From Planctomycetes bacterium UBA7888 (GTDB lineage: Bacteria > Planctomycetota > UBA1135), in the NCBI GenBank assembly GCA_002500505.1, contig DLRM01000035.1:1-64000 (forward strand): DNA of 64,000 bases, read 5' to 3'. The notes below the pieces were generated by a model. That model saw only the letters and a program-made list of their open reading frames with translations. It had not been told where the DNA came from and did no database searches. The number at the start of each line of letters is the position of its first letter. The stretch's first letter is position 1. This document shows positions 17,717 to 26,368 of this stretch, one piece after another. The translations under genes were made by a program, and so were the position numbers.

Positions 17717-19404
17717 AATTTTCCTACCCTTTGACTTTCTTTTTTCTCCTCGCTTGTACGGGTGAAGTTCCAGAAAGCGATTCTGCAGGTTCCTGGAACC
17801 CCTGTGGGGGCACGGGCGATTTCGAAGTCTCTGTTGGCACGGTTCAACCTATTCGTGGACACTATGTCACGCGTTGGTTCGGAGTTCCAGAGGAGGAAAT
17901 CAAAGTTAGGCCACCCCAAATTTTAGGGGATACGCGAGATGCCTTACGCGTTTCTACGCCCTCTCGTTTCTCAACTGCCCTTCCAGTTAATAGTGGCAAA
18001 GTTCAATTCCGCACGGCCATTCGCCGCTTGCCCTCCCCAAAAAGCTCGTTCCCCGCCTTCGAAAACCAAAAAATCCACTGCGAGATTTTTGTTCGCGAGG
18101 GCGACTTTCTTTCCAGCGTCGCCATGCTTGAGTTGCCCCCCCCGAGATCAGTCATGGATCAGGCCTGGCATCCTCTTGAACTGAGCCTGTCTGCAAACCA
18201 AGCTAAGTCTTTGGAAATGGTCACTCGCTGGCAAAACCCCGCATTAGCCGCCCAAGCTGGGCCTTCGGTGGAATGGGCCAATCCTCGGATTTTCCCCATC
18301 GCTCCAAAACCGAAGCCTGACGTAGTCTTGATTACGGTGGATACCTTGAGGGATGATGCTGTTGAGTTCATGCCCAAAATTCAAAAGAGTTTCGAGAACG
18401 GCGAATGGTGGACCAACGCAATCTCCCCCTCCAGCTGGACTCTTCCCTCTTATGCTTCTCTTTTCACGGGCCTTGAAGTTGCCGAACATGGTGTAGGGCG
18501 AGGCCCCTTTCCCGAAGTTCCTGGCAAGCCAAGTCTTCGAGAATTTTACGGTTTAAAACAAGATCTTCCCACGCTTGCGGAGAGATTTCGGGAAGCAGGA
18601 TATGCAACTTGCATGATTCATCAAAACCCATTTTTGGAGCCATGGACCGGATTGGACCGTGGATTTGAACGATACGCTCGAGTGCAAGAAGCACCCCAAA
18701 CGGCGGTTCAGCAAGCCCGGAATTGGTGGTCTCAAAACCCGGAGCGACCGCGCTTTTTGGTGTTGCACCTCATTGCCCCCCACCTTCCCTACACACCGGT
18801 TGATTCGGAATCCAACCCATTAGATGAACTGGCTTGGAAAGACTTCTTTTCGTTGGACCACACCCCCGAAGAGCGAAAGAAATTCTTTCAACTCTCGGAA
18901 TCGAAGCGAAAGATTTTAGTACGGCAGTACCAAAATGGCGTGTCCGCAATGGACGCTCAGCTGGAGGACTTCTTAAAGCTTCTTCAAAATGAGTCCAAAC
19001 TCGTGCTGGCCTTCCATGCCGATCATGGCGAGGAACTCTGGGACAACGGCTCTTTTGAACATGGGCACAGCTTTGATGATTCTGTCATACGAGTTCCCTT
19101 GGCGATTTGGGAAACCGGAATGACTTCCAGAAAGGAGCATAGTGGCTTCGTTGCAGCTCATTGGCTCGGTGCCACTCTATTAAAGCGATCCGGCATTCTT
19201 GAGGATTGGAGTCCAGATTTAACCTCTAAACATAGCTTTCGTTCACAAGGAAGCCTTTACCGAAGCCTTCACGGTGGGCGCGAATTCCATCCCGCTAGCG
19301 GTAAAGACCGGTGGCTCAATTTAGAAGAAACCACTTCTAGTTCAGGCCGACAAGCCTCGTTGCCACCAGAGCTTGCCGCTGCACTTTCAGCACTCGGTTA
19401 CTGA
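17683..19404 (+). CDS. Sulfatase-fold lipoprotein with Thr at the nucleophile position
   Basis: The 573-residue protein starts with a lipoprotein signal (FFFLLACTG, Cys at residue 25), then a beta-rich domain to about 205, then an alkaline-phosphatase/sulfatase-superfamily domain. Metal-site motifs are LITVDTLRDD (Asp220), FHADHGEELWD (445-455) and FEHGHSFDD. At the position of the formylglycine Cys/Ser, the motif reads SWTLPSYASLFTG: Thr253 replaces Cys and Tyr replaces the Arg of CxPSR. Thr nucleophiles are known in LtaS-type phosphoglycerol transferases and relatives, so phospho-transfer or phosphodiester hydrolysis is as likely as sulfatase activity. The GTG start follows AAGGAGG by 12 nt; TTG at 17710 is an alternative. 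Confidence 0.8.
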   Translation: MPAEIAETTLLKFSYPLTFFFLLACTGEVPESDSAGSWNPCGGTGDFEVSVGTVQPIRGHYVTRWFGVPEEEIKVRPPQILGDTRDALRVSTPSRFSTALPVNSGKVQFRTAIRRLPSPKSSFPAFENQKIHCEIFVREGDFLSSVAMLELPPPRSVMDQAWHPLELSLSANQAKSLEMVTRWQNPALAAQAGPSVEWANPRIFPIAPKPKPDVVLITVDTLRDDAVEFMPKIQKSFENGEWWTNAISPSSWTLPSYASLFTGLEVAEHGVGRGPFPEVPGKPSLREFYGLKQDLPTLAERFREAGYATCMIHQNPFLEPWTGLDRGFERYARVQEAPQTAVQQARNWWSQNPERPRFLVLHLIAPHLPYTPVDSESNPLDELAWKDFFSLDHTPEERKKFFQLSESKRKILVRQYQNGVSAMDAQLEDFLKLLQNESKLVLAFHADHGEELWDNGSFEHGHSFDDSVIRVPLAIWETGMTSRKEHSGFVAAHWLGATLLKRSGILEDWSPDLTSKHSFRSQGSLYRSLHGGREFHPASGKDRWLNLEETTSSSGRQASLPPELAAALSALGY

Positions 19405-19418
19405 TTCAAATATCGAAT

Positions 19419-19610
19419 TCAGGAAAGCCAAAGACTTAAGCAGTAGGAAACCGTTCCCAACGAAAGGACAGCTCCAAAAAACTGACAGCTTCGGCGAAGG
19501 GTGCCCTTCAAAATTTCAGCTTTCGTGTCGTGTCGATAGCCCGAGACTACGGCGCTTAGAACAAAGCTAAACAACACAAGGAGGAGAGCGTGGCCCCAGA
19601 AAGAACTCAT
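19419..19610 (-). CDS. Small two-helix membrane protein
   Basis: The 63-residue product has two hydrophobic stretches (WGHALLLVLFSFVLSAVVSG and QFFGAVLSLGTVSYCLSLWL) split by a short basic loop HDTKAEILKGTLRR. No family is recognised. The gene is supported by context: its ATG overlaps the stop of the upstream membrane-protein gene as ATGA, and GGGAAAGGA lies just before it. It probably works with, or in the same membrane as, the upstream protein. It converges with the sulfatase-fold gene. Confidence 0.62.
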   Translation of the reverse strand: MSSFWGHALLLVLFSFVLSAVVSGYRHDTKAEILKGTLRRSCQFFGAVLSLGTVSYCLSLWLS

Positions 19611-20434
19611 TCCTTTCCCTCTCTATGGCGCGCTCGATGCAACCAGTCGGTTTGCGCTCGATGAAAGGCGTCTAGAGCAAGAACAACATTAAACATGCCG
19701 GCGGAGGTTGTGAAAAGGAGGCCCGCATCTTGGAACCTCATCACTTCAGAAAAGCGGAGAGGAGAAGTCAAAAAACCTATGATCCAAAAACTCGGCCCGC
19801 CAAGCATTTGACCCGCCCAGTAATAGGGGTGTCGTTGGCGGTCGAAGTCGGCGAAATCACCAAGAAACATTCCAAATAGGAACAGGCCGAGAACGAGGCC
19901 GCCCAAGAAGTAGGCCTTGAAACGACGTCCTGTAACCCAGTGTCCGAGACCTGGGAAAAGAAGGGCGGCCAATGCCGCTTGCCCTGGAGTCGTGGTGGGA
20001 CGAGGGGAAGGTTCAGCAGTTGTAAGGGCGAAAGAGGCTGCATGGGCAGCGGCAAAACAAGAAAAAATGCCCGAACCTGCACTCAGGAGGTAGCCCAAGT
20101 AGCGGAAGGGTAAGACCTCAGGGGTCATGCCTCCTCGTTCAATGGAGTGGTACATCAGGGCAGCGCAATGCGTTCCAATGTAGTTCCCCATTTCGGGAAT
20201 CAAGAGGTAAACCAGTTTCATCCCACCTAGCCCGAACCAGCGGCCGTAGTCCAATTGGGTGTAGCCGGCGAGAGCCAAACCAGAAAACAACATGGCTTGA
20301 CAAAGGACAAACCAACTGAGAGCCCATTGCCTCTTTTGGCAAAGCAAATGCCCCAGGCCCGGAACTAAAATGGATGCCGCCACTACTTTCGCCATGCGGT
20401 GGCGAGTCTCTTCAAGGGGGGCAAGCGCGTCCAT
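19607..20434 (-). CDS. Multipass membrane protein, DUF6677-like
   Basis: The 275-residue protein has about six hydrophobic segments and two copies of a glycine-centred motif: LVPGLGHLLCQKRQWALSWF near the N-terminus and LFPGLGHWVTGRRFKAYFLG in the middle. Such a repeat suggests internal duplication. The second copy resembles the PGLGHxxxGRxxxA pattern of planctomycetal DUF6677 proteins as I remember it; no function is known for these. The start MDALAPLEETRHRM is chosen because the longer reading to 20512 overlaps the divergent thioesterase gene. It forms a pair with the small membrane protein downstream. Confidence 0.68.
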   Translation of the reverse strand: MDALAPLEETRHRMAKVVAASILVPGLGHLLCQKRQWALSWFVLCQAMLFSGLALAGYTQLDYGRWFGLGGMKLVYLLIPEMGNYIGTHCAALMYHSIERGGMTPEVLPFRYLGYLLSAGSGIFSCFAAAHAASFALTTAEPSPRPTTTPGQAALAALLFPGLGHWVTGRRFKAYFLGGLVLGLFLFGMFLGDFADFDRQRHPYYWAGQMLGGPSFWIIGFLTSPLRFSEVMRFQDAGLLFTTSAGMFNVVLALDAFHRAQTDWLHRARHREGKE

Positions 20435-20493
20435 TGGACTAGTTTCTAGCAGAGCGGAGGGGGTGAGCGTGGCTAGACTGCCCTCGAAAGGAA

Positions 20494-20946
20494 ATGACCA
20501 CCCCCAGCACACATACCGCTCAGTACCGCATTCTTTATCGAGATACCGACTCGATGGGCATTCTCTATTACGCGCGCTACCTAGAGCTATTTGAATTGGG
20601 GCGCACCGAATGGCAACGAGATGAAGGCCTCAGATATGCGGACATGGAACAGGAAGAAGGGAAAATGCTGCCCGTGGTGCGGGCGGAATGCGAATACATT
20701 CAACCCCTGAAGTTTGATGACTTGGCCATCATCGAAACTACTGTTCATTCTTGGACTCCCACCACTCTGTGTTTTGAAAGCCAGGTTTTTCGCGGGCCAG
20801 GAGGTGAGCTTTGCGCCCGGGGCAAGGTTCAGCTCGGCTGTGTGACCAGCGATGCTTTTCGACCCGCGAAAATGCCTGAGAAGTACCTGAAGCTGTTAGC
20901 GGAGGAAGCCCCGGATCGGCGCGGACGGCATCGGGGAGATTCTTAG
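20494..20946 (+). CDS. Acyl-CoA thioesterase, YbgC/4HBT family
   Basis: A 150-residue hot-dog-fold enzyme hydrolysing acyl-CoA or similar thioesters. The N-terminal signature YRILYRDTDSMGILYYARYL contains the catalytic Asp (DTDSMG), followed by ELFELGRTEW, both typical of YbgC/FcbC proteins. Later strands (VVRAECEYIQPLKFDDLAII) also fit. YbgC is usually linked to the Tol-Pal operon, but none of those genes is here. The C-terminal 20 residues are a loose basic tail. It stands alone upstream of the isc operon, divergent from the membrane-protein pair. Confidence 0.88.
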   Translation: MTTPSTHTAQYRILYRDTDSMGILYYARYLELFELGRTEWQRDEGLRYADMEQEEGKMLPVVRAECEYIQPLKFDDLAIIETTVHSWTPTTLCFESQVFRGPGGELCARGKVQLGCVTSDAFRPAKMPEKYLKLLAEEAPDRRGRHRGDS

Positions 20947-21044
20947 GACATTTTCAGCTATTATTTTGGGGAATAGAGGACTGTAACTCTTTATTTTTTA
21001 GTCACTTACGGGCCTTCCCCTCGGTCTCCAGTATCTTTAATCTC

Positions 21045-21073
21045 TTGAAAGGGCACTGAAATAGTGCTATTTT
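21045..21073 (+). promoter_or_regulatory. Likely sigma-70 promoter of the isc operon
   Basis: TTGAAA (21045-21050) and TATTTT (21068-21073) are separated by exactly 17 nt, matching -35 and -10 boxes well. A start site about 7 nt after the -10 box falls at about 21080, which is the second ATG of the iscR reading frame, so the message may be leaderless. This is inferred from pattern only. Confidence 0.55.
21053..21067. promoter_or_regulatory. Candidate Rrf2/IscR operator palindrome
   Basis: GCACT-gaaat-AGTGC is a perfect 15-bp inverted repeat that fills nearly the whole spacer between the -35 and -10 boxes before iscR. A dimer bound there would block RNA polymerase, as in autorepression by IscR-type regulators. 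It does not resemble the E. coli IscR sites I know, so it may be a lineage-specific motif. Confidence 0.55.
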
Positions 21074-21079
21074 ATGGGG

Positions 21080-21529
21080 ATGCTTCGCTTCACCAAGCGC
21101 TCGGAATACGGACTCATGGCTCTGGCCTATTTGGGCGGCCAGGACAACGCCTATTGCAGCGCACGAGAAATCGTCGATACCTTGGGGCTTCCTCGCCGAC
21201 TTTGCGCCGAAATCCTGAAAACGCTCTCAACGGCCAATCTCGTTGAAGCCATCCGAGGTCCTGGAGGTGGGTACCGACTCAAAAGAGAACCCGCGGGCCT
21301 TTCTTTGTCCGAAGTGATTGCCGTTCTTGAGGGCCCTCTCCGAATGGCAAACTGCGCAAATGGTGGAGAGTGCGAAAAAGAAGCTGCCTGCCTCATTGCC
21401 ATCGGTGTAAGCCGCGTTGCGGATGATATTCAAAGTGTTCTCTCCTCCTTCACTCTTGCCGATCTCATCGCAACGCCTCCGACAATGGCTGCGATACCGA
21501 AATCACCCAGTAAGGAAATCCAAGTATGA
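21080..21529 (+). CDS. iscR: Rrf2-family Fe-S regulator IscR
   Basis: A 149-residue winged-helix transcription factor of the Rrf2 family. The recognition region SAREIVDTLGLPRRLCAEIL is followed by the wing GPGGGYRLKREPAGLSLSEV, typical of the family. Three cysteines at 92, 98 and 104 (NCANGGECEKEAACL) have the same numbering and spacing as the [2Fe-2S] ligands of E. coli IscR, supporting a cluster-sensing role. That match, plus the promoter position, favours ATG 21080 over ATG 21074 two codons upstream. It heads the isc operon and overlaps iscS by 4 nt, so it probably represses its own operon when cluster-loaded. Confidence 0.9.
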   Translation: MLRFTKRSEYGLMALAYLGGQDNAYCSAREIVDTLGLPRRLCAEILKTLSTANLVEAIRGPGGGYRLKREPAGLSLSEVIAVLEGPLRMANCANGGECEKEAACLIAIGVSRVADDIQSVLSSFTLADLIATPPTMAAIPKSPSKEIQV

Positions 21530-22743
21530 GTGACACCGCCATTTACATGGACAACCAAGCTACGACGCCGTTGGACCCACGCGTTTTGAAGGCGATGCTC
21601 CCCTACTTTGAGGAACACTTTGGCAATGCCGCTTCGCGAAGTCATGGGTTTGGCTGGACCGCAGAAAAAGCAGTTGAAAATGCGCGCTTACTGATTGCGG
21701 ATGCTCTTGGTGCACAATCTCGAGAACTCATCTTCACTTCCGGCGCAACTGAGTCAAACAACCTGGCCATTCTTGGTGCCGCCCGCATGTATCAATCTCG
21801 CGGAAAGCACATCGTCACGGCTGCTACGGAACACAAAGCTGTCTTAGACCCTTTCCTCTATCTTCAAAACCAGGGGTGGGAAATGACTGTCCTGGATGTA
21901 GACGAGTTCGGTCGAGTCAGCCCAGAAAACCTTCGCTCCGCCTTACGCGAGGACACCACCCTCGTTTCCATCATGCATGGCAACAATGAAGTGGGAACTT
22001 TGCACCCGATTGCTGAAATTGGCGCAATCTGTCACGAGCACGGCGCTCTCTTCCACTGTGACGCTACGCAAACTTTGGGAAAAGAAAATGTGAATGTTGA
22101 GGAGATGAACATTGACCTCCTCTCTTGTTCCGCGCATAAACTTTATGGCCCGAAAGGCGTTGGCGCACTTTACATTCGCCGACGCAATCCTCGCGTTCGC
22201 TTGGAGCCCCTTTTCCATGGCGGCGGACATGAACGAGGATTCCGCTCTGGCACTTTGAATGTTCCAGGAGTAGTTGGCCTTGCAACTGCCCTTGAAATTT
22301 GTCTTGAGGACATGGATACCGAACAAGCTCGCATTCGCGTGATGCGTGATCGCCTTCAACATCGCCTTCTTTCTGAGCTGGATTACACACACCTCAACGG
22401 ACATCCCGAAGAACGCCTAGCAACCAACCTAAACATCAGCTTTGAGTTCGTGGAAGGAGAATCCATGCTGATGGGCATGGATGGCATTGCCGTGAGTTCT
22501 GGCTCTGCCTGCACTTCTGCAAGCTTGGAGCCCTCCTATGTTCTCCGCGCCCTTGGAGTTGGCGACGACAAAGCACACTCCTCCATTCGATTCAGCCTTG
22601 GTCGCTTCAATACTGAGGCCGAAGTCGAAGAAGTCGCCGACCGAACCATTGCTACCGTTCAGCGGCTTCGCGAAATGTCTCCACTTTACGAAATGGCCCA
22701 AGAAGGCATCAACATCGCCAGCGTGAACTGGTCCGCCCACTAA
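21526..22743 (+). CDS. iscS: Cysteine desulfurase IscS
   Basis: PLP enzyme taking sulfur from cysteine for Fe-S cluster assembly, also for thio-modified tRNA. The 405-residue protein shows the PLP-binding Lys205 in SCSAHKLYGPKG, substrate loop with active Cys329 in SSGSACTSASLEPSYVL, and FTSGATESNN and HCDATQTLGK motifs. The long loop around the Cys marks it as group I (IscS/NifS), not SufS. Sequence start MSDTAIYMDNQATTPLDP is typical. It overlaps iscR by ATGA and is followed 4 nt later by iscU. Confidence 0.95.
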   Translation: MSDTAIYMDNQATTPLDPRVLKAMLPYFEEHFGNAASRSHGFGWTAEKAVENARLLIADALGAQSRELIFTSGATESNNLAILGAARMYQSRGKHIVTAATEHKAVLDPFLYLQNQGWEMTVLDVDEFGRVSPENLRSALREDTTLVSIMHGNNEVGTLHPIAEIGAICHEHGALFHCDATQTLGKENVNVEEMNIDLLSCSAHKLYGPKGVGALYIRRRNPRVRLEPLFHGGGHERGFRSGTLNVPGVVGLATALEICLEDMDTEQARIRVMRDRLQHRLLSELDYTHLNGHPEERLATNLNISFEFVEGESMLMGMDGIAVSSGSACTSASLEPSYVLRALGVGDDKAHSSIRFSLGRFNTEAEVEEVADRTIATVQRLREMSPLYEMAQEGINIASVNWSAH

Positions 22744-22747
22744 ACCC

Positions 22748-23131
22748 ATGAGTTACAGCGACAAGGTCATTGACCATTACGAAAACCCGCGGAATGTCGG
22801 TTCCCTAGACAAGGATGCCAACGATGTCGGAACCGGCATTGTTGGGGCACCCGAGTGCGGTGATGTCATGAAGCTTCAAATCCAGGTTGATGATGAAGGC
22901 GTCATTCGCGAGGCCAAATTTAAAACTTTCGGATGTGGCTCAGCCATCGCCTCTTCAAGTCTTGCCACCGAATGGTTGAAGGGCCGAACCTTGGATGAGG
23001 CGACCGAAATCCGAAACAGCGACATAGCAACCGAACTTGCTCTTCCGCCTGTAAAAATCCATTGCTCCGTTTTAGCAGAAGATGCCATTAAACAGGCCAT
23101 CGAAGACTTTCAATCCAAAAAAAATGACTAG
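22748..23131 (+). CDS. iscU: Fe-S cluster scaffold IscU
   Basis: Scaffold on which [2Fe-2S] clusters are built from IscS sulfur. The 127-residue protein keeps the three cluster cysteines Cys37 (GAPECGDVM), Cys63 (KTFGCGSAIASSS) and Cys106 (KIHCSVLAEDAI), plus Asp39. The LPPVK motif at 99-103, which HscA recognises in IscU, is present and agrees with hscA downstream. Length is normal. iscA begins inside its last codons. Confidence 0.95.
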   Translation: MSYSDKVIDHYENPRNVGSLDKDANDVGTGIVGAPECGDVMKLQIQVDDEGVIREAKFKTFGCGSAIASSSLATEWLKGRTLDEATEIRNSDIATELALPPVKIHCSVLAEDAIKQAIEDFQSKKND

Positions 23132-23483
23132 CGCCGAAAAACAAACCCCTGTAGCTGACATCCAATTAACTCAAGAGGCTATTTCAGAAATAAAGCGCCT
23201 TCTTGTTGAGCATGAATTACCAGAAAGTGCGGGCGTTCGTGTTGGCGTAAAGGGAGGAGGCTGCTCAGGGTTCACCTACACTTTGAACTTTGACTTCAAG
23301 CCCGCTGATGGGGATATCATTATTGAAGAGGGTGGCGTTCGCATTTTCTGCGACCCAAAATCCATTCTTTATCTCAACGGCACTCGCCTCACTTATTCTG
23401 ACGGCCTTCAAGGGAAGGGATTTCAGTTTGAAAACCCAAATGCCGCCAATACTTGTGGTTGCGGCGATTCTTTCTCTGTTTAA
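23124..23483 (+). CDS. iscA: A-type Fe-S carrier IscA
   Basis: A-type carrier protein receiving or delivering Fe-S clusters. From ATG 23124 it has 119 residues with the three conserved cysteines Cys47 (GGGCSGFTY) and Cys111/Cys113 (ANTCGCGDSFSV). A longer reading from 23082 lies wholly inside iscU and is rejected. The start overlaps the iscU stop by 8 nt. The core IQLTQEAISEIKRLL is as in IscA/ErpA proteins. Confidence 0.93.
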   Translation: MTSAEKQTPVADIQLTQEAISEIKRLLVEHELPESAGVRVGVKGGGCSGFTYTLNFDFKPADGDIIIEEGGVRIFCDPKSILYLNGTRLTYSDGLQGKGFQFENPNAANTCGCGDSFSV

Positions 23484-23489
23484 ACCACC

Positions 23490-24050
23490 ATGCAAGAAAG
23501 CAAAGGGAAGCTGCGCGAGGATCCGTTTTCGCTCCTTGGACTTCCAAAGCGATTCCACATTCCTCTTTCCGATTTAGATCAAGCTCATCTGGAAGCGAGT
23601 CGCATTTGGCATCCAGACCGCTTTGCCCTCAGGCCTGAAGCCGAACGCCTGAAAGCAGAGGACCACATGGCCTCCCTCAATGAGGCGTATGAAACTCTAA
23701 AAACCCCTATTGCTCGGGCTGCAGCCCTAATTGAAGCTGAAGGCCTTAAACTTGATAAAGGCACAGATACGACTTCAAGTCCAGATTTCCTCATGGACAT
23801 GATGGAATTAAAGGAAGAGGCTTCTAATGCCCGCGCGAAAGGCGATTCGGATACGATTCAATCAGTCGTCAAAAAATTAACTTCCCTTCAGAGACAAGAG
23901 GAAGAGTTGGTTTTCCAACTCTTCGATCAAATCGCAATGGAGCCGAACACTCGAACTGAAAAGTTAGAGGAAATCCGAGGGCATCTCCAAAAGGCATCCT
24001 ATTTCCGCAAAACGTGTGGCGACCTCCTCACCCCGAGTGCTTTGCTCTAA
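23490..24050 (+). CDS. hscB: Fe-S assembly J-domain co-chaperone HscB
   Basis: HscB brings IscU to HscA and stimulates its ATPase. The 186-residue protein begins with a J domain carrying HPD at 41-43 (IWHPDRFA) and the linker SLNEAYETLKTPIARAAALI, then a C-terminal helical HscB domain (SSPDFLMDMMELKEEASNAR). The ordering J domain then three-helix bundle and the size match HscB of Proteobacteria. It lies 6 nt after iscA and 12 nt before hscA. Confidence 0.92.
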   Translation: MQESKGKLREDPFSLLGLPKRFHIPLSDLDQAHLEASRIWHPDRFALRPEAERLKAEDHMASLNEAYETLKTPIARAAALIEAEGLKLDKGTDTTSSPDFLMDMMELKEEASNARAKGDSDTIQSVVKKLTSLQRQEEELVFQLFDQIAMEPNTRTEKLEEIRGHLQKASYFRKTCGDLLTPSALL

Positions 24051-24062
24051 TCTCCATTCCCT

Positions 24063-25958
24063 GTGCCTACTCTCCCATCTCTCAACCTCCTCGGCGACAC
24101 GGCTCCTGCCCCTGTTCTTGGAATTGATTTAGGTACTACGAACTCTCTTGTGGCGGTCTGGGAGGGTAATGCGCCCAGGGTGCTTTCCAACGAACACGGC
24201 ATTGCCATTCTCCCCTCCGTTGTGAGTTGGACAGAAGATGACTCCGTTGTCGTGGGGGGGGCAGCGTTGGCTAGGAGCAAGATTGCTCCTGACAAAACCA
24301 TCCATTCCGCAAAACGGCTGATTGGTCGAGGCGCAGAGGACATTCAAAAGGCTCACCTTCAACTCCCCTACCAAGTTGAAGACGCAAAAGATCGTCCCAT
24401 GGCGATGGTCCGAATGGGGAATCGACTTATTTCCCCGATTGAAGTTTCCGCTCATGTGCTTTCTGCCGCTCGCGCACAAGCATCTCAAGCGCTTGAACGG
24501 CCAGTCAGCGACCTCAATACGGCTGTCATTACTGTTCCTGCTTACTTTGACGATGCCCAACGCCACGCAACACGCGAAGCCGCCAAACTTGCTGGACTCG
24601 AAGTTCTTCGCATGGTGAATGAACCAACCGCTGCGGCCCTTGCTTATGGTCTCCAGCGCGGTGAAAGCTCTCGCATTCTTGTTTATGACCTTGGAGGCGG
24701 CACCTTTGACGCTTCCGTCCTTCAACTCGAAGACGGCGTCTTTCGCGTATTAGCCACGGCCGGAGACACTGCACTCGGTGGCGATGACATCGACTCTGCT
24801 CTCGTCGCGCATGCCGCTCAAGGAATTCAAAAGAAATGTGGCCTGAATCCTTTGGAGGACTCTTCCGCTTGTTCAGCTTTGAGATTAGCCGCCGAACGAT
24901 GCAAAAAGAATCTATCGGAATCCACAACGGCTGAGCTCAGTTTTCATGACCCTGAGGCTGGAATCGCTTGGCGAGAAACCATCCAGAGGAAAGACTTTGA
25001 GGCTCTTATTTCACCAATGGTCGAGCGGAGTCTGAAATATTGCAAACACGTTCTTCAAGATGCTGGCCTTCAAATTGAAGATTTGGATGAACTTGTACTT
25101 GTTGGAGGGAGCACACGAATACCCTTCGTGCGTCAATCTGTGGAATCCTATGTGGGCAAAGAAGCTCAAGCTGGATTGAACCCCGACGAGATTGTTGCCC
25201 TTGGGGCGGCGGTTCAGGGCGGTGTTCTTGCTGGAGCAAATGTTAATGCCCTTCTGCTTGATGTCACCCCTCTCTCCCTAGGAATTGAAACCGTTGGCGG
25301 CACCGTTTCCAAGCTCGTACATCGAAACTCCCCAATTCCCTGCCGCGCAACCGAAGGCTTTACTACCTTCGTGGATGGCCAAAGCGCCGTCAAATTTCAT
25401 GTTGTTCAAGGGGAACGAGAGCTCGTTGCAGATTGCCGAAGTTTAGGAGAATTTATTCTTAAAGGAGTCCCACCCATGCCCGCCGGGCTTCCAAAGATTG
25501 GCGTGGAATTCACCCTCGATGCGGATGGAATCCTCCGAGTAAAAGCAAAAGAAGAAAGAAGTGGCGCCGCGGCATCCATTGAAATCAAACCCAAACATGG
25601 CCTCACCGATGAAGAAGTTGAATCCATGCTGAAATGTGCTTGGGAAAATGCTGAGTCCGATATGCAGGCTCGACGCGTTTCTGATTTAAAAACGGAACTG
25701 GAAACCGTCCTCCGCTCCGTTCGGAAAAATATCTCTTTGGCTGAGCGGGAGCTTTCGTCCAATCACTGGACTCGCTTACGAGAAGCCATCGAAGATGCGG
25801 ATGACGCCGCTGATGGCGATTCACCGAATACTCTTCAAGCAGTTTTGGGTGAACTAGAAGAATCCGCCTATCCATTAGCCGAACTCCTCATGAACAACCT
25901 CGCCCGTGAAACCGTAACGGACCGAAAAGTGGAAGAAATCATCGGGGGCGAATCCTGA
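24063..25958 (+). CDS. hscA: Hsp70-type chaperone HscA
   Basis: Specialised Hsp70 that remodels cluster-loaded IscU for transfer. The 631-residue protein has the nucleotide-binding domain with GIDLGTTNSLVAVWEG, VYDLGGGTFDASVL and VLVGGSTRIPFVRQSV, and a substrate-binding domain beginning at LDVTPLSLGIETVGG. It starts at GTG. Position directly after hscB and before fdx makes it HscA rather than DnaK. The stop shares one base with the fdx start. Confidence 0.93.
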   Translation: MPTLPSLNLLGDTAPAPVLGIDLGTTNSLVAVWEGNAPRVLSNEHGIAILPSVVSWTEDDSVVVGGAALARSKIAPDKTIHSAKRLIGRGAEDIQKAHLQLPYQVEDAKDRPMAMVRMGNRLISPIEVSAHVLSAARAQASQALERPVSDLNTAVITVPAYFDDAQRHATREAAKLAGLEVLRMVNEPTAAALAYGLQRGESSRILVYDLGGGTFDASVLQLEDGVFRVLATAGDTALGGDDIDSALVAHAAQGIQKKCGLNPLEDSSACSALRLAAERCKKNLSESTTAELSFHDPEAGIAWRETIQRKDFEALISPMVERSLKYCKHVLQDAGLQIEDLDELVLVGGSTRIPFVRQSVESYVGKEAQAGLNPDEIVALGAAVQGGVLAGANVNALLLDVTPLSLGIETVGGTVSKLVHRNSPIPCRATEGFTTFVDGQSAVKFHVVQGERELVADCRSLGEFILKGVPPMPAGLPKIGVEFTLDADGILRVKAKEERSGAAASIEIKPKHGLTDEEVESMLKCAWENAESDMQARRVSDLKTELETVLRSVRKNISLAERELSSNHWTRLREAIEDADDAADGDSPNTLQAVLGELEESAYPLAELLMNNLARETVTDRKVEEIIGGES

Positions 25959-26368
25959 TGGCTGGCACCAATCCTTACATGAAAGAGTCGGCTCCGGATC
26001 CGCCCAAAAAAGCCTACAACATTCGGTTCATGCCAATGGATGAAATCATCCAAGTAAATCCTGACAACCTTTCTGAAAGTGTAGCAGGACATCCAGGGAG
26101 CATTTTGCAGACCGCACTTAATGCAGGAATTTCGATTGACCACGCATGTGGCGGCGTTTGCGCTTGCTCGACATGTCACATCATTGTGCGTGAAGGCGCC
26201 GAGTCCATCCCAGAGATTACGGACTCTGAAGACAATATGCTCGACAAGGCGCCTGGTCTTCAACTAGACAGTCGGCTTGCCTGTCAAGCCGTGCCTGATG
26301 GGAGTTGTGACCTAGTTGTCGAGATTCCCTTTTGGAATCGAAATCTGGTGAGTGAAGGTCACGAATGA
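25958..26368 (+). CDS. fdx: Adrenodoxin-type [2Fe-2S] ferredoxin
   Basis: Electron donor for Fe-S cluster assembly. The 136-residue protein carries the [2Fe-2S] ligand pattern C64-x5-C70-x2-C73 (HACGGVCACSTCHIIV) and distal Cys109 (DSRLACQAV). The pattern and the MLDKAPGL segment are of the ISC-ferredoxin/adrenodoxin type rather than plant type. The first 18 residues are an extension over E. coli Fdx, so a later start (for example ATG at 25979) is possible. It overlaps hscA by 1 nt and iscX by 4 nt. Confidence 0.92.
   Translation: MAGTNPYMKESAPDPPKKAYNIRFMPMDEIIQVNPDNLSESVAGHPGSILQTALNAGISIDHACGGVCACSTCHIIVREGAESIPEITDSEDNMLDKAPGLQLDSRLACQAVPDGSCDLVVEIPFWNRNLVSEGHE

Noticed and set aside
24129..24725. 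198-codon frame on the minus strand
   Set aside because: Antisense to hscA, which is clearly coding; its composition reflects the complementary strand.
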